Notes: a model not told the origin generated them from the sequence alone. A stretch of DNA of 64,000 nucleotides from Diphasiastrum complanatum (GCA_029204225.1 CM055106.1:50969325-51033324), one strand, 5' to 3'. Shown: positions 1 to 11,640, counted from the stretch's first letter. Numbers and translations: made by a program.

Positions 1-127
1 AGCTTTAAAAGTAGATAGGAATTCTATTCAAAAGATGTAAAATCGGATGGTGTTGGCATCTGGTTCATGTATGAACATACAAGGCCTTCACAACAATTTC
101 ACAAAGAAAGAAAAAATAGTGAACCTT

Positions 128-140
128 GGCTCTGATACCA
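128..140 (-). promoter_or_regulatory. Candidate minus-strand retroelement primer-binding site (iMet tRNA)
   Basis: On the minus strand the sequence reads TGGTATCAGAGCC, the usual plant LTR-retroelement site complementary to initiator Met tRNA. If real, the 5' LTR of a minus-strand element lies just to the right, ending near 141-150, and its body runs off the left edge. No matching second LTR is visible in the window. Confidence 0.55.
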
Positions 141-325
141 AACTGTGAACTCAAAGTGAAGGTCTCCTAAATTCTAAAGTCCTGACTTAAACACTGTGTC
201 TTAACAAATCAACAAAACACTGATGAATGAATCCGAAAAAAGAGCTCAGAGCTTAAAGAAGTAATTCAACATTCAATCACAAAAGCATTCATTCATGAGA
301 CTTGCTGAGGGGTCAAGATGGGGGA

Positions 326-345
326 CCCCCCCCCCCCCCCCCCCC
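326..345. repeat. Poly-C tract (20 C)
   Basis: An uninterrupted run of about 20 C lies between GGGGA and GAAGG. Its length is unreliable in most sequencing data. Confidence 0.9.
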
Positions 346-1734
346 GAAGGATTTTTCTTTTAAATTATGCAAGATCAAATGGCCCATGGCCAAATACATA
401 TGCAGTGGTTTGGGAAGATGGATTCTTGAATCTTCACATCAAACAGATGTTAACAAAATTGAATCCTAAGAATCTCATAAAACGAAAAGTTTAGATTCTA
501 AGATCATCAATCATGGGTATTGAACTTGTTTCCAAGTCTAGTTCATAGCATGTATTGGGTTTTCCTTATAAATTTTCAACATTGGAAACAGGAAATATTC
601 AAACTATAGTTATTTACTACGGTTAGATGCAAAGTTAAGTTCTGAGGAGCAATAGACAGTGAAAAGGAAAAGAGGGAGAGGTAGAGAGTGAGAGAAAGAG
701 TTCAAAAGGTTAGTGTGTGCGAGGAAGATGGTGGATCATCCAAGAACTCCCATTAGCATGGCATTGTCTCTTGAATCAAAGCTCCAAAGTTTACGTTTTC
801 TTCCCAACTCCTTAGCGATTCATAGACAAGCCAGAATTCAGAGAACCTTAATCATGATTACTGCTCATATGGGCTGTATTTCTTTGTAGCTTTGGAAGAA
901 CTTCTTGTACTCTTTGTGTCCAAAGACATTGATAACTAGCAAGGGCAGAGACAGAGCTGTAGTAGGAAAAGAAATCATAGATACAGTCGTAGAGCAATCT
1001 TCTTCATAAAAGGTAGGAATAAAACTCTATGCGGTCATCATTGTGGAAGTTCATTTGTTGATTGACTTGATCCACGATGGAATACTGGTTGCATCAAAAG
1101 CTCGTTAGTTCTTCAACAGCAATTTTCTGAAATGCAACAATGGTTAGTAGAAAAAGAATGTTCATAACTCCCAGAGAAAATGGCTTAGCATTTTCCATGA
1201 GAATGCGATGGACTCGCAAGCAGGATGTGCACTTTAGTTCCTTTTCAATAGTACTTGATTCTTGGAGCAGAAATGCGACTAGTCTCTGTCACAGAAACAG
1301 CTGTTTGATTGGCAGTGAAGGTGCGATCAAGTATGGCTAAAAATCTTGTGGCAGAAGAGTGCTCAGATCTCTGAAGAAATGCGCTCAGGTCCTCCTTCCA
1401 AAAGTGCCCGATCTCATTTTCTGATCCTCCAGAAACTCGCGCTCAGCTGCCTTATGGAAATGCGATTCAGGTCTACTCGGACCAGTGATGTGCCAATATA
1501 TATCTCAGCTATGAGCGTTCCAAAACAAACAGTAGGAAGCCCAGATCAGTAGGAGTGCATGAGGCTTAGGGGTAGTTCCTGGTGGGAGTGCATGCATAGT
1601 TGAATTCTAAGAGATACAAAGCTTACTTTGAAGTGTGTGTGAGGTGGAGTAAGTGTAAGTGGAGGTAGGTGGTTTTAAGGTTTTAGACTTGGCCTCTCAC
1701 ATTGATTTTCTTTTCATTTATCACAATCGGGGAT

Positions 1735-2135
1735 TAGACCCCAAGTGCAAACTTTAAATGGGAAAGGCTTTTGTATATGTCCATCTTACCTTGCATAATT
1801 TTCATCAATTCCTAGGCTCTTTTTTCTAGAGGTTGCCCATCCTCAGTCATAGTGGAATGTGACGCAAAGGGTGATCAGTCCTTCGGTTTCTTCTTCAATT
1901 CTTTATAGACTCGATTGAGCCTTCTTTATAGACTCGATTGAGCCTTCTTTATAGACTTTGTAAAAAGCTTTCTTTTTTACTGTCTTTAAGCTTAGAAAGC
2001 TTCTTGTTTTCACTCTCGTTCTTCGGGCACTTTCTCGAGTACCCGCACATACCCTTAAATGAAAGGTTAGTCCTTAAGCCCAGAGGGCTTCTTATTCTTA
2101 TTTTGATTCTTCAGGTACGTTTGTGAGTACCTGCA
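1735..2135 (+). repeat. Dispersed repeat family X, left part (split by gypsy-1)
   Basis: This stretch matches, in reverse complement, 59080-59535, with shared blocks around 'ctagaggttgcccatcctca' and 'gggtgatcagtcc'. The homology resumes on the other side of the gypsy element at 8263-8350, so the gypsy element inserted into an existing copy. A 26-bp unit is tandemly duplicated at about 1906-1957. No coding capacity is seen. It may be the LTR or internal part of a non-autonomous retroelement; the class is not established. Confidence 0.75.
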
Positions 2136-2588
2136 AGTTATGGACTCGGCTCATTACATTCGCCATGTCCATTTACATTTACTTTACTTTATGCATAGGC
2201 AGGCTTTGGGCCCTTTTTTTTATTCATTATTTGACATTTAGACTATATGGTTGGCCTTGGGCCCTATTATTGACATTTAGACCATATTATTGGCCTTGGG
2301 CCCTATGATTCACTATATTGGTTATTTGGTCATATTACTGAGAGTGGGGGCCTTCTTGGAGGGCGCACTATTTTCCCTCTCAGTTTGGCCCTAGCCACTG
2401 GAAGCTTCCTTTTAGGGCTTCCTCTTGGCTATAAGTAGGGATTCTGTGTCATTTGTTACTTGGCTTATGATATGATCTCCTTCTTTAGTCTCTTTAAGCT
2501 TTCTCTCTCCTGCTTTCTAGGGTTAAGTCTTGCTTATGTGATGCTTTCATAGACTAAATCTAGATCAGCCATGGCTACGTTCATAACT
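2136..2588 (+). repeat. 5' LTR of gypsy-1
   Basis: It begins AGTTATG and ends CATAACT, a perfect 7-bp inverted repeat that replaces the usual TG...CA ends. The boundaries are fixed by the CTGCA target duplication, by the primer site starting at the next base, and by an uninterrupted paralogous site near 59.2 kb. It contains one GGGCGCAC motif, a variant of a motif repeated in the leader. Confidence 0.95.
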
Positions 2589-2600
2589 TGGTATCAGAGC
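2589..2600 (+). promoter_or_regulatory. Primer-binding site of gypsy-1 (iMet tRNA)
   Basis: TGGTATCAGAGC starts immediately after the LTR. It is the standard plant site complementary to the 3' end of initiator methionine tRNA, where minus-strand DNA synthesis begins. Confidence 0.95.
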
Positions 2601-3571
2601 ACTTTCCTGAGCATCTCCATTGAGCAGATTTTTCTCTCACAGGAGGGCGCCCATCTTCAGCTTGGATCTTCACCATTTTTCAGCCGGATCTTCAGCATTT
2701 CTCCACACTTGTCTTGCAAATTTTCACGACGGATCAGAGGAGGACAGGCGCCCACTTGCTGCCCATTGCTAGCGCCCTCTTGCTGGCTGCCTACTGCTGC
2801 ATTTTCAGCCTTTTTCCTCCCCTATTTTGGGCGCCCTACTGCCTCCTATTTGCTGCCCTATTGGGCGCCCTCATGCTTGCTGACCAGCGCCCTACTGCTC
2901 CTTCCTTTGCTGAAAATTTCCGCTTTTTGCTGCCCCTATTCGCCACCTTCCATCAGCCACTCCTAGCGCCATTTACTACCTCTCTTGGACGCCCACACTC
3001 AACCATAGCTGGCGCCCTACATCCGCCTCAATTTCAGCTCACCCTCCTACACTGCTGTCTGTGTTTGCAACCCTACCCCGGACAATACAAACACGCCTAG
3101 ATGCTTAGAAAGCCACTCCCACCCAACTTCATCGCGCATCGGGATTGTTCCCCGTCTTTATCGCAAACTTTTTTTTTTACCCTTGAAGGGCGATCTCTGA
3201 TTTTTCAGCCTTGTTTCCTCGCTGCCCATACCTCCTTTTTGTTATCACTTCCTTTCCTTGGCTGCTCCCTTTCCAGCCCCATAGTCCATTATTGTTTCCC
3301 ATACTTTTACCCACCGTTTACTCCATGTTGTCGGGCCCTTAGCATCTTTTTTGGAGGCTGCCCGGTACCTCGACATATCGCCGCTATTTTTCAGCTCACT
3401 TCCGGTTGCGGTTACGAGGTATTTCTTACTTAGTTGTCCTTTCCGTTCATCTTACATCGCGAGTTCTATTGTGTCTTTTCATTGGCGTGCCTGTTGTGAC
3501 GACTTATGTCCTCTCCTTCAGTTCGTCCAATTGTTTAGCACATTTCTTTTCTTGCTTACTTTTTCTTCCTC
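2601..3571 (+). other. Gypsy-1 5' leader with repeated GGGCGCCC motifs
   Basis: This is about 970 bp of untranslated leader between primer site and gag. It holds exact GGGCGCCC palindromes at 2645, 2829 and 2863, plus shorter GGCGCCC or AGCGCCC versions near 2749, 2769, 2886 and 3021. Open frames here (for example 2571-3100) are T/C-rich with no recognisable domain and are probably not translated. Confidence 0.7.
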
Positions 3572-4750
3572 ATGGCTAGCTCACCCACTACACCTGCGAG
3601 TCATTCCGGACCTTTAGATGAACAGTTTGCTGATATGCGTGACTCTCTTACTCTCCTCAGTAGTCGTTTCGACCAAATGATGATCGGTTTTACCACTCTA
3701 CAGACCGGCTTTGCCACTATGCAGTCACAGATTGATTCCTAACAGCCACATGGACCTGGCAAAGCCCCTGTTCATTCATCATTTGGGTCTCCATTTGGAC
3801 TTCCATCCTCGTCTACTTCCTTTGGCGGTGGGCCTCATTTTCCACCTAACCCACCACCCGGTTTTCCACGTCCTACAGCTCCTGAGTCACATTTTCCACG
3901 ACATCTAGCTCCTGAGCCACATTTTGCTCGAGATTTTCGTGATCGGGTACAGCTTGCCACCTATTCTAGTTCCTCTGACAGGAACTTGTTAGAGAATTGG
4001 TTTGCAAAGCTTGATACTTATTTTCAGATTTACCCTAAGACTGATCCTCAGAAGATCCAGTTAGCCACCTTACATTTAGATGGACGTGCTGCCACTTGGT
4101 GACGGGTCTACCGACTTGACCCTGATCGGGACGGTCTCCAGTTATGGCCTACCTTTCGTCGTGATCTTCGTCATGCTATGATTGACCCTCAGTGGCTGAG
4201 CCGCCAGCGTGATATATTCCGTAGTCTTACTCAGACTGGTGATCTTTCTTCCTATACAGATCAGTTTATGGACCTTTCCTACCTCTTTACAGATCTTCAG
4301 CCCACCGAGCTTATTTCTCGCTACATTGCTGGACTTCGTGGTGCTCTACGATACGATGTCTCTTCTTTCGTCCACCCACACTTGTTGAGGCCATGTCCCT
4401 TGCTAGTACTTTACAACATAAGTACCCTGATCCTGCTCCCTTTCGCTTTTCCCGACCCCGTCCATCTCTTTCACCTCTACCATCTTCGGCCCCATCTGCC
4501 CCATCCACTGTCGTCCCGACCTCTTCTCTTACTTCTCCCACTCCTCGCCCTCCGCCTCCTCGTCCTGCTTTTGTCCGACGTTACACGTCTGCAGAGTTCG
4601 CTGACATTCAGCAGAAGCGTCTTTGCTTCCATTGTAAGAGTCCTGACCACATTGCCCGTGATTGCCGCCAGCCCCTGCCTACTTCTACTGTTGTTTTCTA
4701 CCATGAGGGCACTACCCCAGATGAGTCCGATATCTACATTCATATATCTG
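3572..4750 (+). pseudogene. Gypsy-1 gag, broken
   Basis: Gag forms the particle that packages element RNA. The likely start ATG at 3572 opens a frame with the retrotransposon gag capsid region (about 3930-4390) and, after a frameshift near 4365-4380, a C-X2-C-X4-H-X4-C zinc knuckle at about 4624-4665. There are in-frame stops TAA at 3740 and TGA at 4100; the latter falls in a Trp-rich capsid motif and is probably a mutated TGG. The proline-rich linker before the knuckle is normal for this group. Gag and pol were probably one continuous frame before decay. Confidence 0.88.
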
Positions 4751-7700
4751 ATGAGCCTGATCTATCTCCTGAGCCTTCTACTGATTTACTTCCTGCTACT
4801 TGCCATGATCAGCTTGCTTATGCTACCTGGACAGGGTGCCCCGGTCCTCGCTCCATTCGGCTACGTGTGCGCATTACTGATCGTGAGTATATTGCTTTAG
4901 TTGATACCGGCAGCACTCATTCCTTTATCAGTAGTTATGTTTTCAGCCGGATACGCGCTTCACCTATTCGTGCTCCACAGCCTCTCACAGTCGAGGTTGC
5001 CAGTTCTCACTCATTTCCTAGTTCTCAGATGTTTCAGGGATTATCCTACCGCATTGGTGATTTTTCTGGACAGGCAGATCTTTATATCATTCCTCTGGAG
5101 CGCTATGACCTTATCCTTGGTGCTGATTGGTTTGCTTCATTGGGAGCGGTTACTTTGGACCTGGCTCAGCAGACATTGACATTTGTTCATGATGCAGTGA
5201 CCCACTCACTTCTTGGTATTGATTCTCAGGCAGATTTCCAGCTGATCAGCGGGAAGCAGTTTATCCGCAGCCTACCTAAGGCTCATTGTGCAGCTTTATT
5301 ATGTGTTCAGCGTGCTGCAGCAGATTCTCCAGTTACTACCTCTCCTCCAGCAGCTGTTTCTCAGGTGATCTCTGACTTATTGCATCAGTATGCATTTGTC
5401 TTTTCAGAACCTACGACGCTACCACCATTACGTGATGTGAACCACCATATTGATTTGCGTCCTGGTTCTGCTCCTCCCTCCCGGCCTCCTTACCGTATGT
5501 CTAAGTCTGAGCGTGATGAGGTTGAGCTTCAGATTACTGCTTTACTAGATCAGGGCCTTATTGTTCCTAGTCACAGTCCTTTTGGTGCCCCTGTTCTCCT
5601 TGTCAGTAAGAAAGATGGTTCCAAACGCCTCTGCATTGATTATCGTGCCCTCAATAAGTTGACCATCCGTAACCAGTATCCTATTCCTCACATGGATGAT
5701 CTCTTTGACCAGTTAGGCACCTCTCATCTTTTCTCTAAGATAGACTTACGTTCCGGCTATCACCAGATTAGGATGCATCCTTCAAACAAACACAAGATTG
5801 CGTTTCGTACCCATCTTGGTTTGTATGAGTTTCGTGTTCTTCCTTTTGGTGTTACTAATGGTCCACCTACGTTCCAGAATGTGATGAATAACATCATGCG
5901 TCCTCTCCTTGGTCGTTGTGTTTTAGTTTATTTTGATGATATTCTTGTTTTTAGTAAGACTCTTGATGAGCATGTGTTACATCTTTCATCTGTTTTTCAA
6001 TTGCTTGTTCATCACCAGTTGTTTGCTAAACTTTCTAAGTGTTCCTTTGCTGTTGTTGAGATTGAGTTTTTAGGATTTCTCATTTGTGATGGTCGTATTC
6101 GTTTGGACCCTCATAAGGTTCGGGCAATCGCTGATTGGCCTGTTCCCACGAATGTCCCCCATGTTCGTATGTTTCTTGGTCTCGCTACTCACCTTCGTCG
6201 TCCTGTTCCTCACTTTGCCACTGTGGCTGCCCCTCTTCATGCCCTTTTGAAGAAGTCTAGTGCTTTTGTTTGGACTTCTGATTGTCAGTTCGCCTTTGAC
6301 ACTCTTCGTCGTGCTGTTGTGGAGGCCTCTGTCCTGTGTTTACCACAGTTTGATCAGAAATTTATTGTTGAGACCGATGCTAGTAATGTTGGTTTGGGTG
6401 CCTTGCTTCGTCAGTCTCAGTGTATTATTGCTTATGAGTCGCGTCGTTTACGCTCTTATGAGCAACGTTATTCTGTCCATGAGAAAGAGCTTCTTGCCAT
6501 TATCTATGCTCTTAAGAAGTGGCGCCATTACCTGTACCGTGTTCCTTTTGATATCGTTACTGATCATCAGTCCTTACGTTATCTCTTCTTCCAGCGTGAT
6601 CTTAGTGATCGTCAGTTTCGTTGGTTGCAGTTTTTACAATCTTTTGATTTTTCTATTTTGTATCGTCTTGGTCGTGCTAACACTGCTGCTGACGCATTGG
6701 CTTTATTGAATACCCTTGTTGCCACGATCCCTTCCTGGTTTGATGATCTTCCATCTGCTTATCTTACATGTTCTGATTTTCGTGATGTTTATAGTTCTGC
6801 TCCACCTATGTCGTCTTCACCTCATCAGGCTTATTCCATTGTTGACCACCGTCTTTATCATTATGGTTCTCTTTGTATTCCTAGTTCTTTGGGTATCCGT
6901 TCTCAGTTGTTGTCGGATGCTCATTCGTCCCCAGTTGGGGGTCATTTTAGTCTTATGCTCGTCTTAAGGATCATTTCTATTGGCCATGCCTTAGGAAAGA
7001 GCTTGTTGTACTTATTCGTACCTATCCTTTCTGCTTATGTAATAAGTACTCCCGTGCTAAGTCCGCTGGTTTGCTTCAGAGTTGGCCTATTCCTCACCGC
7101 CAGTGGACTGATATTTCTATGGACTTCATCATTGGCCTTCCCCGCACCCGTCGTGGTCACGATTCATGTATGGTGGTAGTTGACAGGTTCTCGAAACAGG
7201 CACATTTCATACCCGTCCGCAGTACTATCACAGCAGAGCAGTGTGCACGCTTGTTCCTTTCAGAGATATTTCGCCTACATGGGTTCCCTCGTACTATCCT
7301 TTCTGATCGGGATAGTAAGTTTACATCATTGTTCTGGACAGAGCTTATGCGTATATTGGAGGTTCTTAGTTCAGTTACATATCGTCTTCAGCTTCCTGCT
7401 TCCACACGTGCCTGTGATATATTCCATGTCAGTTTATTACGTGCTGCTATTGAGGATGATGCTCCTCGTGATGCTGAGTTTCCTACTGCACCGGATCTCT
7501 TTCCTTTATTACCTGCTGCTATCCTTCAGGTGCGTTTGCATCATAGTCGACGCCGCCGGCAGATTCAGTTCCTAGTCCAGTGGGATGGTCGTCCTGTTGA
7601 GGAGGCCACATGGGAGCCTATTGATGTCTTTTATCATACACCGTCACTTGCGGATCAGGCTCGTGCTCTTGCCGCACTTGTTGATTCCTCTACATCAGCT

Positions 7701-7766
7701 GTTGCTCCAGTTGTTACTACACCAGATGCTGTTCCAGTTGATCCTCCAGAGCTTGTTGTTACTTGA
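4751..7766 (+). pseudogene. Gypsy-1 pol: protease, RT, RNase H, integrase (deleted), chromodomain
   Basis: The frame from 4393 stays open to 7179. It carries an aspartic protease with the DTGS active site (about 4900), reverse transcriptase with the YFDD catalytic box (about 5930), and RNase H with the ETDAS motif (about 6370). The frame then shifts between about 6960 and 7071. The 7071-7766 frame carries the integrase core with its first two catalytic aspartates (MDF at about 7120 and SDRDSKF at about 7303). It then jumps at about 7360-7390 to the integrase C-terminus, so the catalytic glutamate and following helices are deleted. A chromodomain (WDG...EEATWEP) follows at about 7575-7630, before the stop at 7764. 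The integrase cannot be functional. Confidence 0.92.
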
Positions 7767-7810
7767 TCCAGTCCTTTATGGCAGTTGGGTCTTATTTTTG
7801 TGTCGGGGAG

Positions 7811-8262
7811 AGTTATGGACTCGGCTCATTACATTCGCCATGTCCATTTACATTTACTTTACTTTATGCATAGGCAGGCTTTGGGCCCTTTTTTTTATTC
7901 ATTATTTGACATTTAGACTATATGGTTGGCCTTGGGCCCTATTATTGACATTTAGACCATATTATTGGCCTTGGGCCCTATGATTCACTATATTGGTTAT
8001 TTGGTCATATTACTGAGAGTGGGGGCCTTCTTGGAGGGCGCACTATTTTCCCTCTCAGTTTGACCCTAGCCACTGGAAGCTTCCTTTTAGGGCTTCCTCT
8101 TGGCTACAAGTAGGGATTCTATGTCATTTGTTACTTGGCTTATGATATGATCTCCTTCGTAGTGTCTTTAAGCTTTCTCTCTCCTGCTTTCTAGGGTTAA
8201 GTCTTGCTTATGTGATGCTTTCATAGACTAAATCTAGATCAGCCGTGGCTACGTTCATAACT
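7811..8262 (+). repeat. 3' LTR of gypsy-1
   Basis: This 452-bp copy of the 2136-2588 LTR has four clear substitutions and a small mismatch cluster. A purine-rich tract (TCGGGGAG) lies just upstream as the polypurine primer. It ends CATAACT and is followed by CTGCA, the target duplication. Confidence 0.95.
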
Positions 8263-8350
8263 CTGCACATCCCTTCAGAGAAAGGTCAGTATTCATAATA
8301 CCGTCAAACATGGTTTTCTTAGTGCTACAGATATCAATGCCTGTTACTCA
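8263..8350 (+). repeat. Dispersed repeat family X, right part
   Basis: This is the continuation of the repeat split by gypsy-1. The block around 'gaaaggtcagtattcata' matches the minus strand at about 59085-59105. Homology fades after about 8350. Confidence 0.7.
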
Positions 8351-9709
8351 ATTCATAAACTCATGCAATATTCAAAAAGAATATAATTTCATATCATCAA
8401 AGTCTATAAGGAGTTTAAAGCTGGGAAAGTCTTTATTACTTTGGGGCAATTTGTATTTGCAAATTACATGTTTGTTGACAAGTGCCATACAGTTCTCACT
8501 CTCTGTCCCATTCGTTTATTCCTTGTTCCTCTTCATCCCTTTTGTGTGATTGATTTTTGCATGAGAAATAGCTACTGCATGAGAGTCCTCCGTAGAGTAT
8601 CTCAAGAACACATTTTCATTCATCTATGTATCTTCAGATCACCTTGTACAGAGTTTAGGATCTTTGAGCACACATCAACTTTCAGGAAATCCAAGTCATT
8701 TCCGAGTTGATTCTTGTCTTTCATAGCGATATTCATCTTCGAGTCAACTACAGCAAGATCGAAACAAATTTAGTTAAAGTTTGTTCAATCTTTAGTCCAG
8801 TCGCATGTTCAACGGGTTTCAACTGCGTGTTCGAAACGTCGATCCAATCTTGAGCATGCAAGTTACAAATAACAACATCCCCACCAACAAATTTTTTGGG
8901 GGGGGTGGGGGGGTGGGGAGAAAGTGGATCTGCTTGGATCCACTAGGAGCAGTTACACTGCCAGCAACAACATCAGCCAAGGTCACGAACCAAAGACGAT
9001 AACGACAAGGCTAAGAAAACAGATGGGCAATCCAAAGAGACTCAATCAGAATAAATAACCCAGTCACGCCGAAGATCCTTCAGAAGATGGAAGCACAAGC
9101 ATTGGGAAATCAGTCTCCTTCTTCAACCAGCCCTCTTGCCATACATCTGCATCCACTCTCGTGCCTATCGCCCACACCATCTACCAATGTCACCACCACT
9201 GTCCCTACCTTCCATCTGTCTGTTTACCATCATTTCACTGTTCATCTGAAAAGGAAACTCTAGTGTTTTCAAATCCTGATAGTCTTACCGAAGCGGCTAA
9301 GAGATCATTGCAAGTGTCTTGCGAAGATCAACCACATTGGTTGATCAGCCATAAAAGATCTAAGAAGCAGGCGAAGCAGCCAGAAGAAATAAAGAGAAAG
9401 ATCCAAGAAGCTGAGGAAAGGACGAAACCTAAGCAACAAATGAGTCAGATCGATCCTGATCAAAAGAAACTCTCTGGAACAATGATAGTTGAATCCCCTC
9501 CTATGAAGCCCGAAGAGATCCAAAAGTAATGGATCAAAAGAAAGAGCTGCAAAAAAAAAAAAAAGATGAAAACAACCGTGAACCTGCAGAATAAGGCGAG
9601 CTCCTCACCCAATAAGTAGCGGTCAAAGCTCGACATTGCAAGGGTCCAAGGCTGCAATTGTAGAACTATCAGTTCCTTCATCCTTCCACCAAGTCCCTAT
9701 CCAACCCAT
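8351..9709. other. No gene recognised; G-rich tract
   Basis: No known domain is seen. A G-rich low-complexity tract lies at 8896-8920. A 122-codon frame at 9161-9529 is rich in Lys, Glu and Gln at its end but has no recognisable motif and no homologue in the window. It may be part of an unrecognised retroelement gag or chance. Confidence 0.5.
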
Positions 9710-10337
9710 CCGTCCAAATCTGTTTCGATCTTCCATGAATTTTGATGCATTCTTGAGCTCCTTGATCATTCTTGTTTCTTGAGTGATGCATTAATGATCT
9801 TGGAAACCAAGAAGCATTTCCTTTGTGTGTGGTTGTGGATCTTAGTGGTGGATTAGATTTCTTGTTTTCTTGTGGATTAAGGTAGGTTCCAGCATTCAGG
9901 TAAACTAAATAGGCTGGATTTGTGGTGTAAATCTTGCGTATTTCTTACAATCCAGTTCTTGATGTTCTTGGCTGTCCAAGAATCAAGAATGAGTGTTTCT
10001 TGATCCTTGGACATTCAAAATGCTTTTAGATTAGTTTCTTGTTTCAGTTTTGTGGATTATTGTATGGTAGCTTAGTTTTAGTTGGTAAGGATCTGTTTCA
10101 AACTCGTTTTGCAGCAAAGTATAAGTAGAATCATGGCTTGTTCACTTGGGACTGTATGCTGATCTACAGGTTGAACGTTTCGATTACATGTTTGGTTGTG
10201 AATGCATGTGATACGTTTCAAGAGTGACCCTCCTGAGTGGTCCTCTAACAGGTAGGACAAATACTACAATGTCTAAACCGTCATTCTGCCTGATCTGGGC
10301 ATTGTAATAAACAAGAAAACATCCAATAAATGCCCAA
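9710..10337 (+). repeat. Retroelement repeat shared with 21385-21990
   Basis: This long stretch is homologous in the same orientation to 21385-21990. Shared blocks include 'tttgatgcattcttgag', 'gtgtgtggttgtggatct' and 'tgttcacttgg', and both copies end near 'aaatgcc'. The copy at 21 kb is followed by a primer-site-like sequence and a gag region, so this is probably an LTR fragment of the same family. It stops abruptly at about 10337, where a copia remnant starts. Confidence 0.75.
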
Positions 10338-10653
10338 GGCAGAATATAGAGCGATATTTTCAGCCACAACGGAGTGTTTATGGCTGAGAAGACTACTTGT
10401 TGACATGAAGTTTGGCGAGCCCTCGGCCACTCTTATCTTGAGTGACAGTCAAATTGCTATTGCCATTGCACGGAATCCTGTTTTTCATGCGAGGACGAAG
10501 CACATCGAGATCCATTATCACTTTGTTCGGGAGAGACTTCACGATGGAGACTTTTACTTGAGTATTGTCCTACAGAGGATAATATTTCGGACCTCTTCAC
10601 TAAGGCGTTGCCTAGAGAGAAATTTGAAGCTTTATGCAAAGCTTTATGTTTAA
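10338..10653 (+). pseudogene. Copia RNase H remnant (copia-A family)
   Basis: The frame encodes the end of a Ty1/copia RNase H domain (EAEYRA-type start, then the DSQ and HARTKHIEIHYHFVRE motifs). It is nearly the same as 54260-54530 in copia-A. Gag, protease, integrase and RT are absent; the remnant starts abruptly at about 10338 in the middle of the domain. A frameshift near the end spoils the TKALP motif. Confidence 0.9.
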
Positions 10654-10716
10654 GACCAAGTGGTGGCTTTGTTACATAGTGAAGATTTCATTTTATGCAT
10701 TGTCATTTAAGGAGGG

Positions 10717-11163
10717 TGGTAGAAATAAATGACTATGCTAAAGTTAATCTATAGGTTACTTTGACCCGAAAGGTCGAGATTTGTGTAACCATGGGTATTT
10801 AGTTATTTAGGCCATCTTAAGTTTGTCTTAAGTTCAGTTGGACCCAATTTTGGTCATGTACTGACTCGTGGGTCCTCAGGGGTCTAATTTTATTTAGGGG
10901 CCCTATCTTGACTTTTGGGGGTGCCCTACATTTAGTAAGTGGTTAAGCTTAGGGTTTGTTGGCATTTGGCCACATCCAGGTAGAGTACTTAGATGCTCAT
11001 TGTGTATTCCAATTTTTACATTTGCTAAGCATTGCTATCCATTTTTTTGCTTGCATTTTCTGCTTTCTCTCTCTCCTTGAGGGCGCCTATCCTCCTCCCC
11101 CATTTGTCTTGTGGAGATTGGTTGATAGTTAGATCTTGGTGCCTTGACTCTTGTTTTCCTACA
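10717..11163 (+). repeat. LTR remnant of copia-A family
   Basis: This is homologous along its length to the LTRs at 50741-51186 and 54617-55050. It starts TGGTAGAAAT after a purine tract (AAGGAGGG) and ends CCTACA. It is the 3' LTR belonging to the RNase H remnant just upstream. It carries a GGGCGCCT variant of the leader motif at about 11080. Confidence 0.9.
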
Positions 11164-11294
11164 TCCTCGGTCTCCTTAACCCTAATAACCCAAATATTAT
11201 TATCATGTAATTAATCCGTCAATGGAGCAGCTACCAGACTATAGTTCTCAACGAATCTGGGATAAAATAAGCAAAATCCCAAAAAAGAGCGTAG

Positions 11295-11640
11295 CTAACG
11301 AATATTAGTTGGCCAAGGCCAACTCAATATTACAACCACCTTAGCTGGATCTACGGCTATCCCCTCTGCCGTCACAATGTGACCGAGGTAGACCACACGA
11401 GTCATACACAAGTCGGTTTTCTTATCATTAGCATGCAAAACATTGTCTTGCAATGCCCTAAAGACTATTCCTAAATGCTCTCTTTGGTTTGGAATCGACT
11501 TGTTGTAGACTAGGATGTCATCGATAAAATTAACGACGAACCTACCCATAAAGTCTCTAAGTATGTCATTCATGGGCATCATGAACGTCGTTGAAGCATT
11601 AATCAGACCAAAAGACACGTGTGTCATAAATTTCTAAAAC
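11295..11640 (-). pseudogene. Ty3/gypsy reverse transcriptase fragment
   Basis: The minus strand encodes the C-terminal part of a gypsy RT: an FGL.NA..TF motif, an FIDDILVY box (the usual YxDD has become FIDD), then YLGHIV. Both ends are truncated. It does not fit in order with the minus-strand pol at 13.5-15.6 kb, where RT should lie at higher coordinates, so it is a separate fragment or was rearranged. Confidence 0.85.

Larger units (their letters stand above)
1..1734. other. No gene recognised; AT-rich DNA at left edge
   Basis: I see no coding region with recognisable domains here. Short open frames at 1140-1552 have no motif and look like chance ORFs. The stretch holds a possible minus-strand retroelement primer site at 128-140 and a run of 20 C at 326-345. 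It could be upstream intron of the host gene or intergenic DNA. Confidence 0.6.
2136..8262 (+). mobile_element. Gypsy-1: full-length Ty3/gypsy chromovirus, inactive
   Basis: This is a complete LTR retrotransposon about 6.1 kb long. It has two near-identical LTRs (453 and 452 bp), an initiator-Met primer site abutting the 5' LTR, a gag region, and pol in the order protease, reverse transcriptase, RNase H, integrase, chromodomain. The 5-bp target duplication CTGCA lies at 2131-2135 and 8263-8267. The LTRs differ by only about seven positions, so insertion was fairly recent. It cannot move by itself: gag has two in-frame stops and a frameshift, the pol frame breaks before integrase, and integrase has an internal deletion. 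The C-terminal chromodomain places it among plant chromoviruses. Confidence 0.95.

Noticed and set aside
2571-3433. Overlapping plus-strand ORFs of 110-131 codons
   Set aside because: They lie in the gypsy-1 leader upstream of gag, are C/T-rich in several frames at once and have no domain.
4178-4900. 240-codon ORF continuing past the gag frameshift
   Set aside because: Only its first 70 codons are gag; the rest is the wrong frame of the zinc knuckle and protease region, giving a Leu/Ser-rich artefact.
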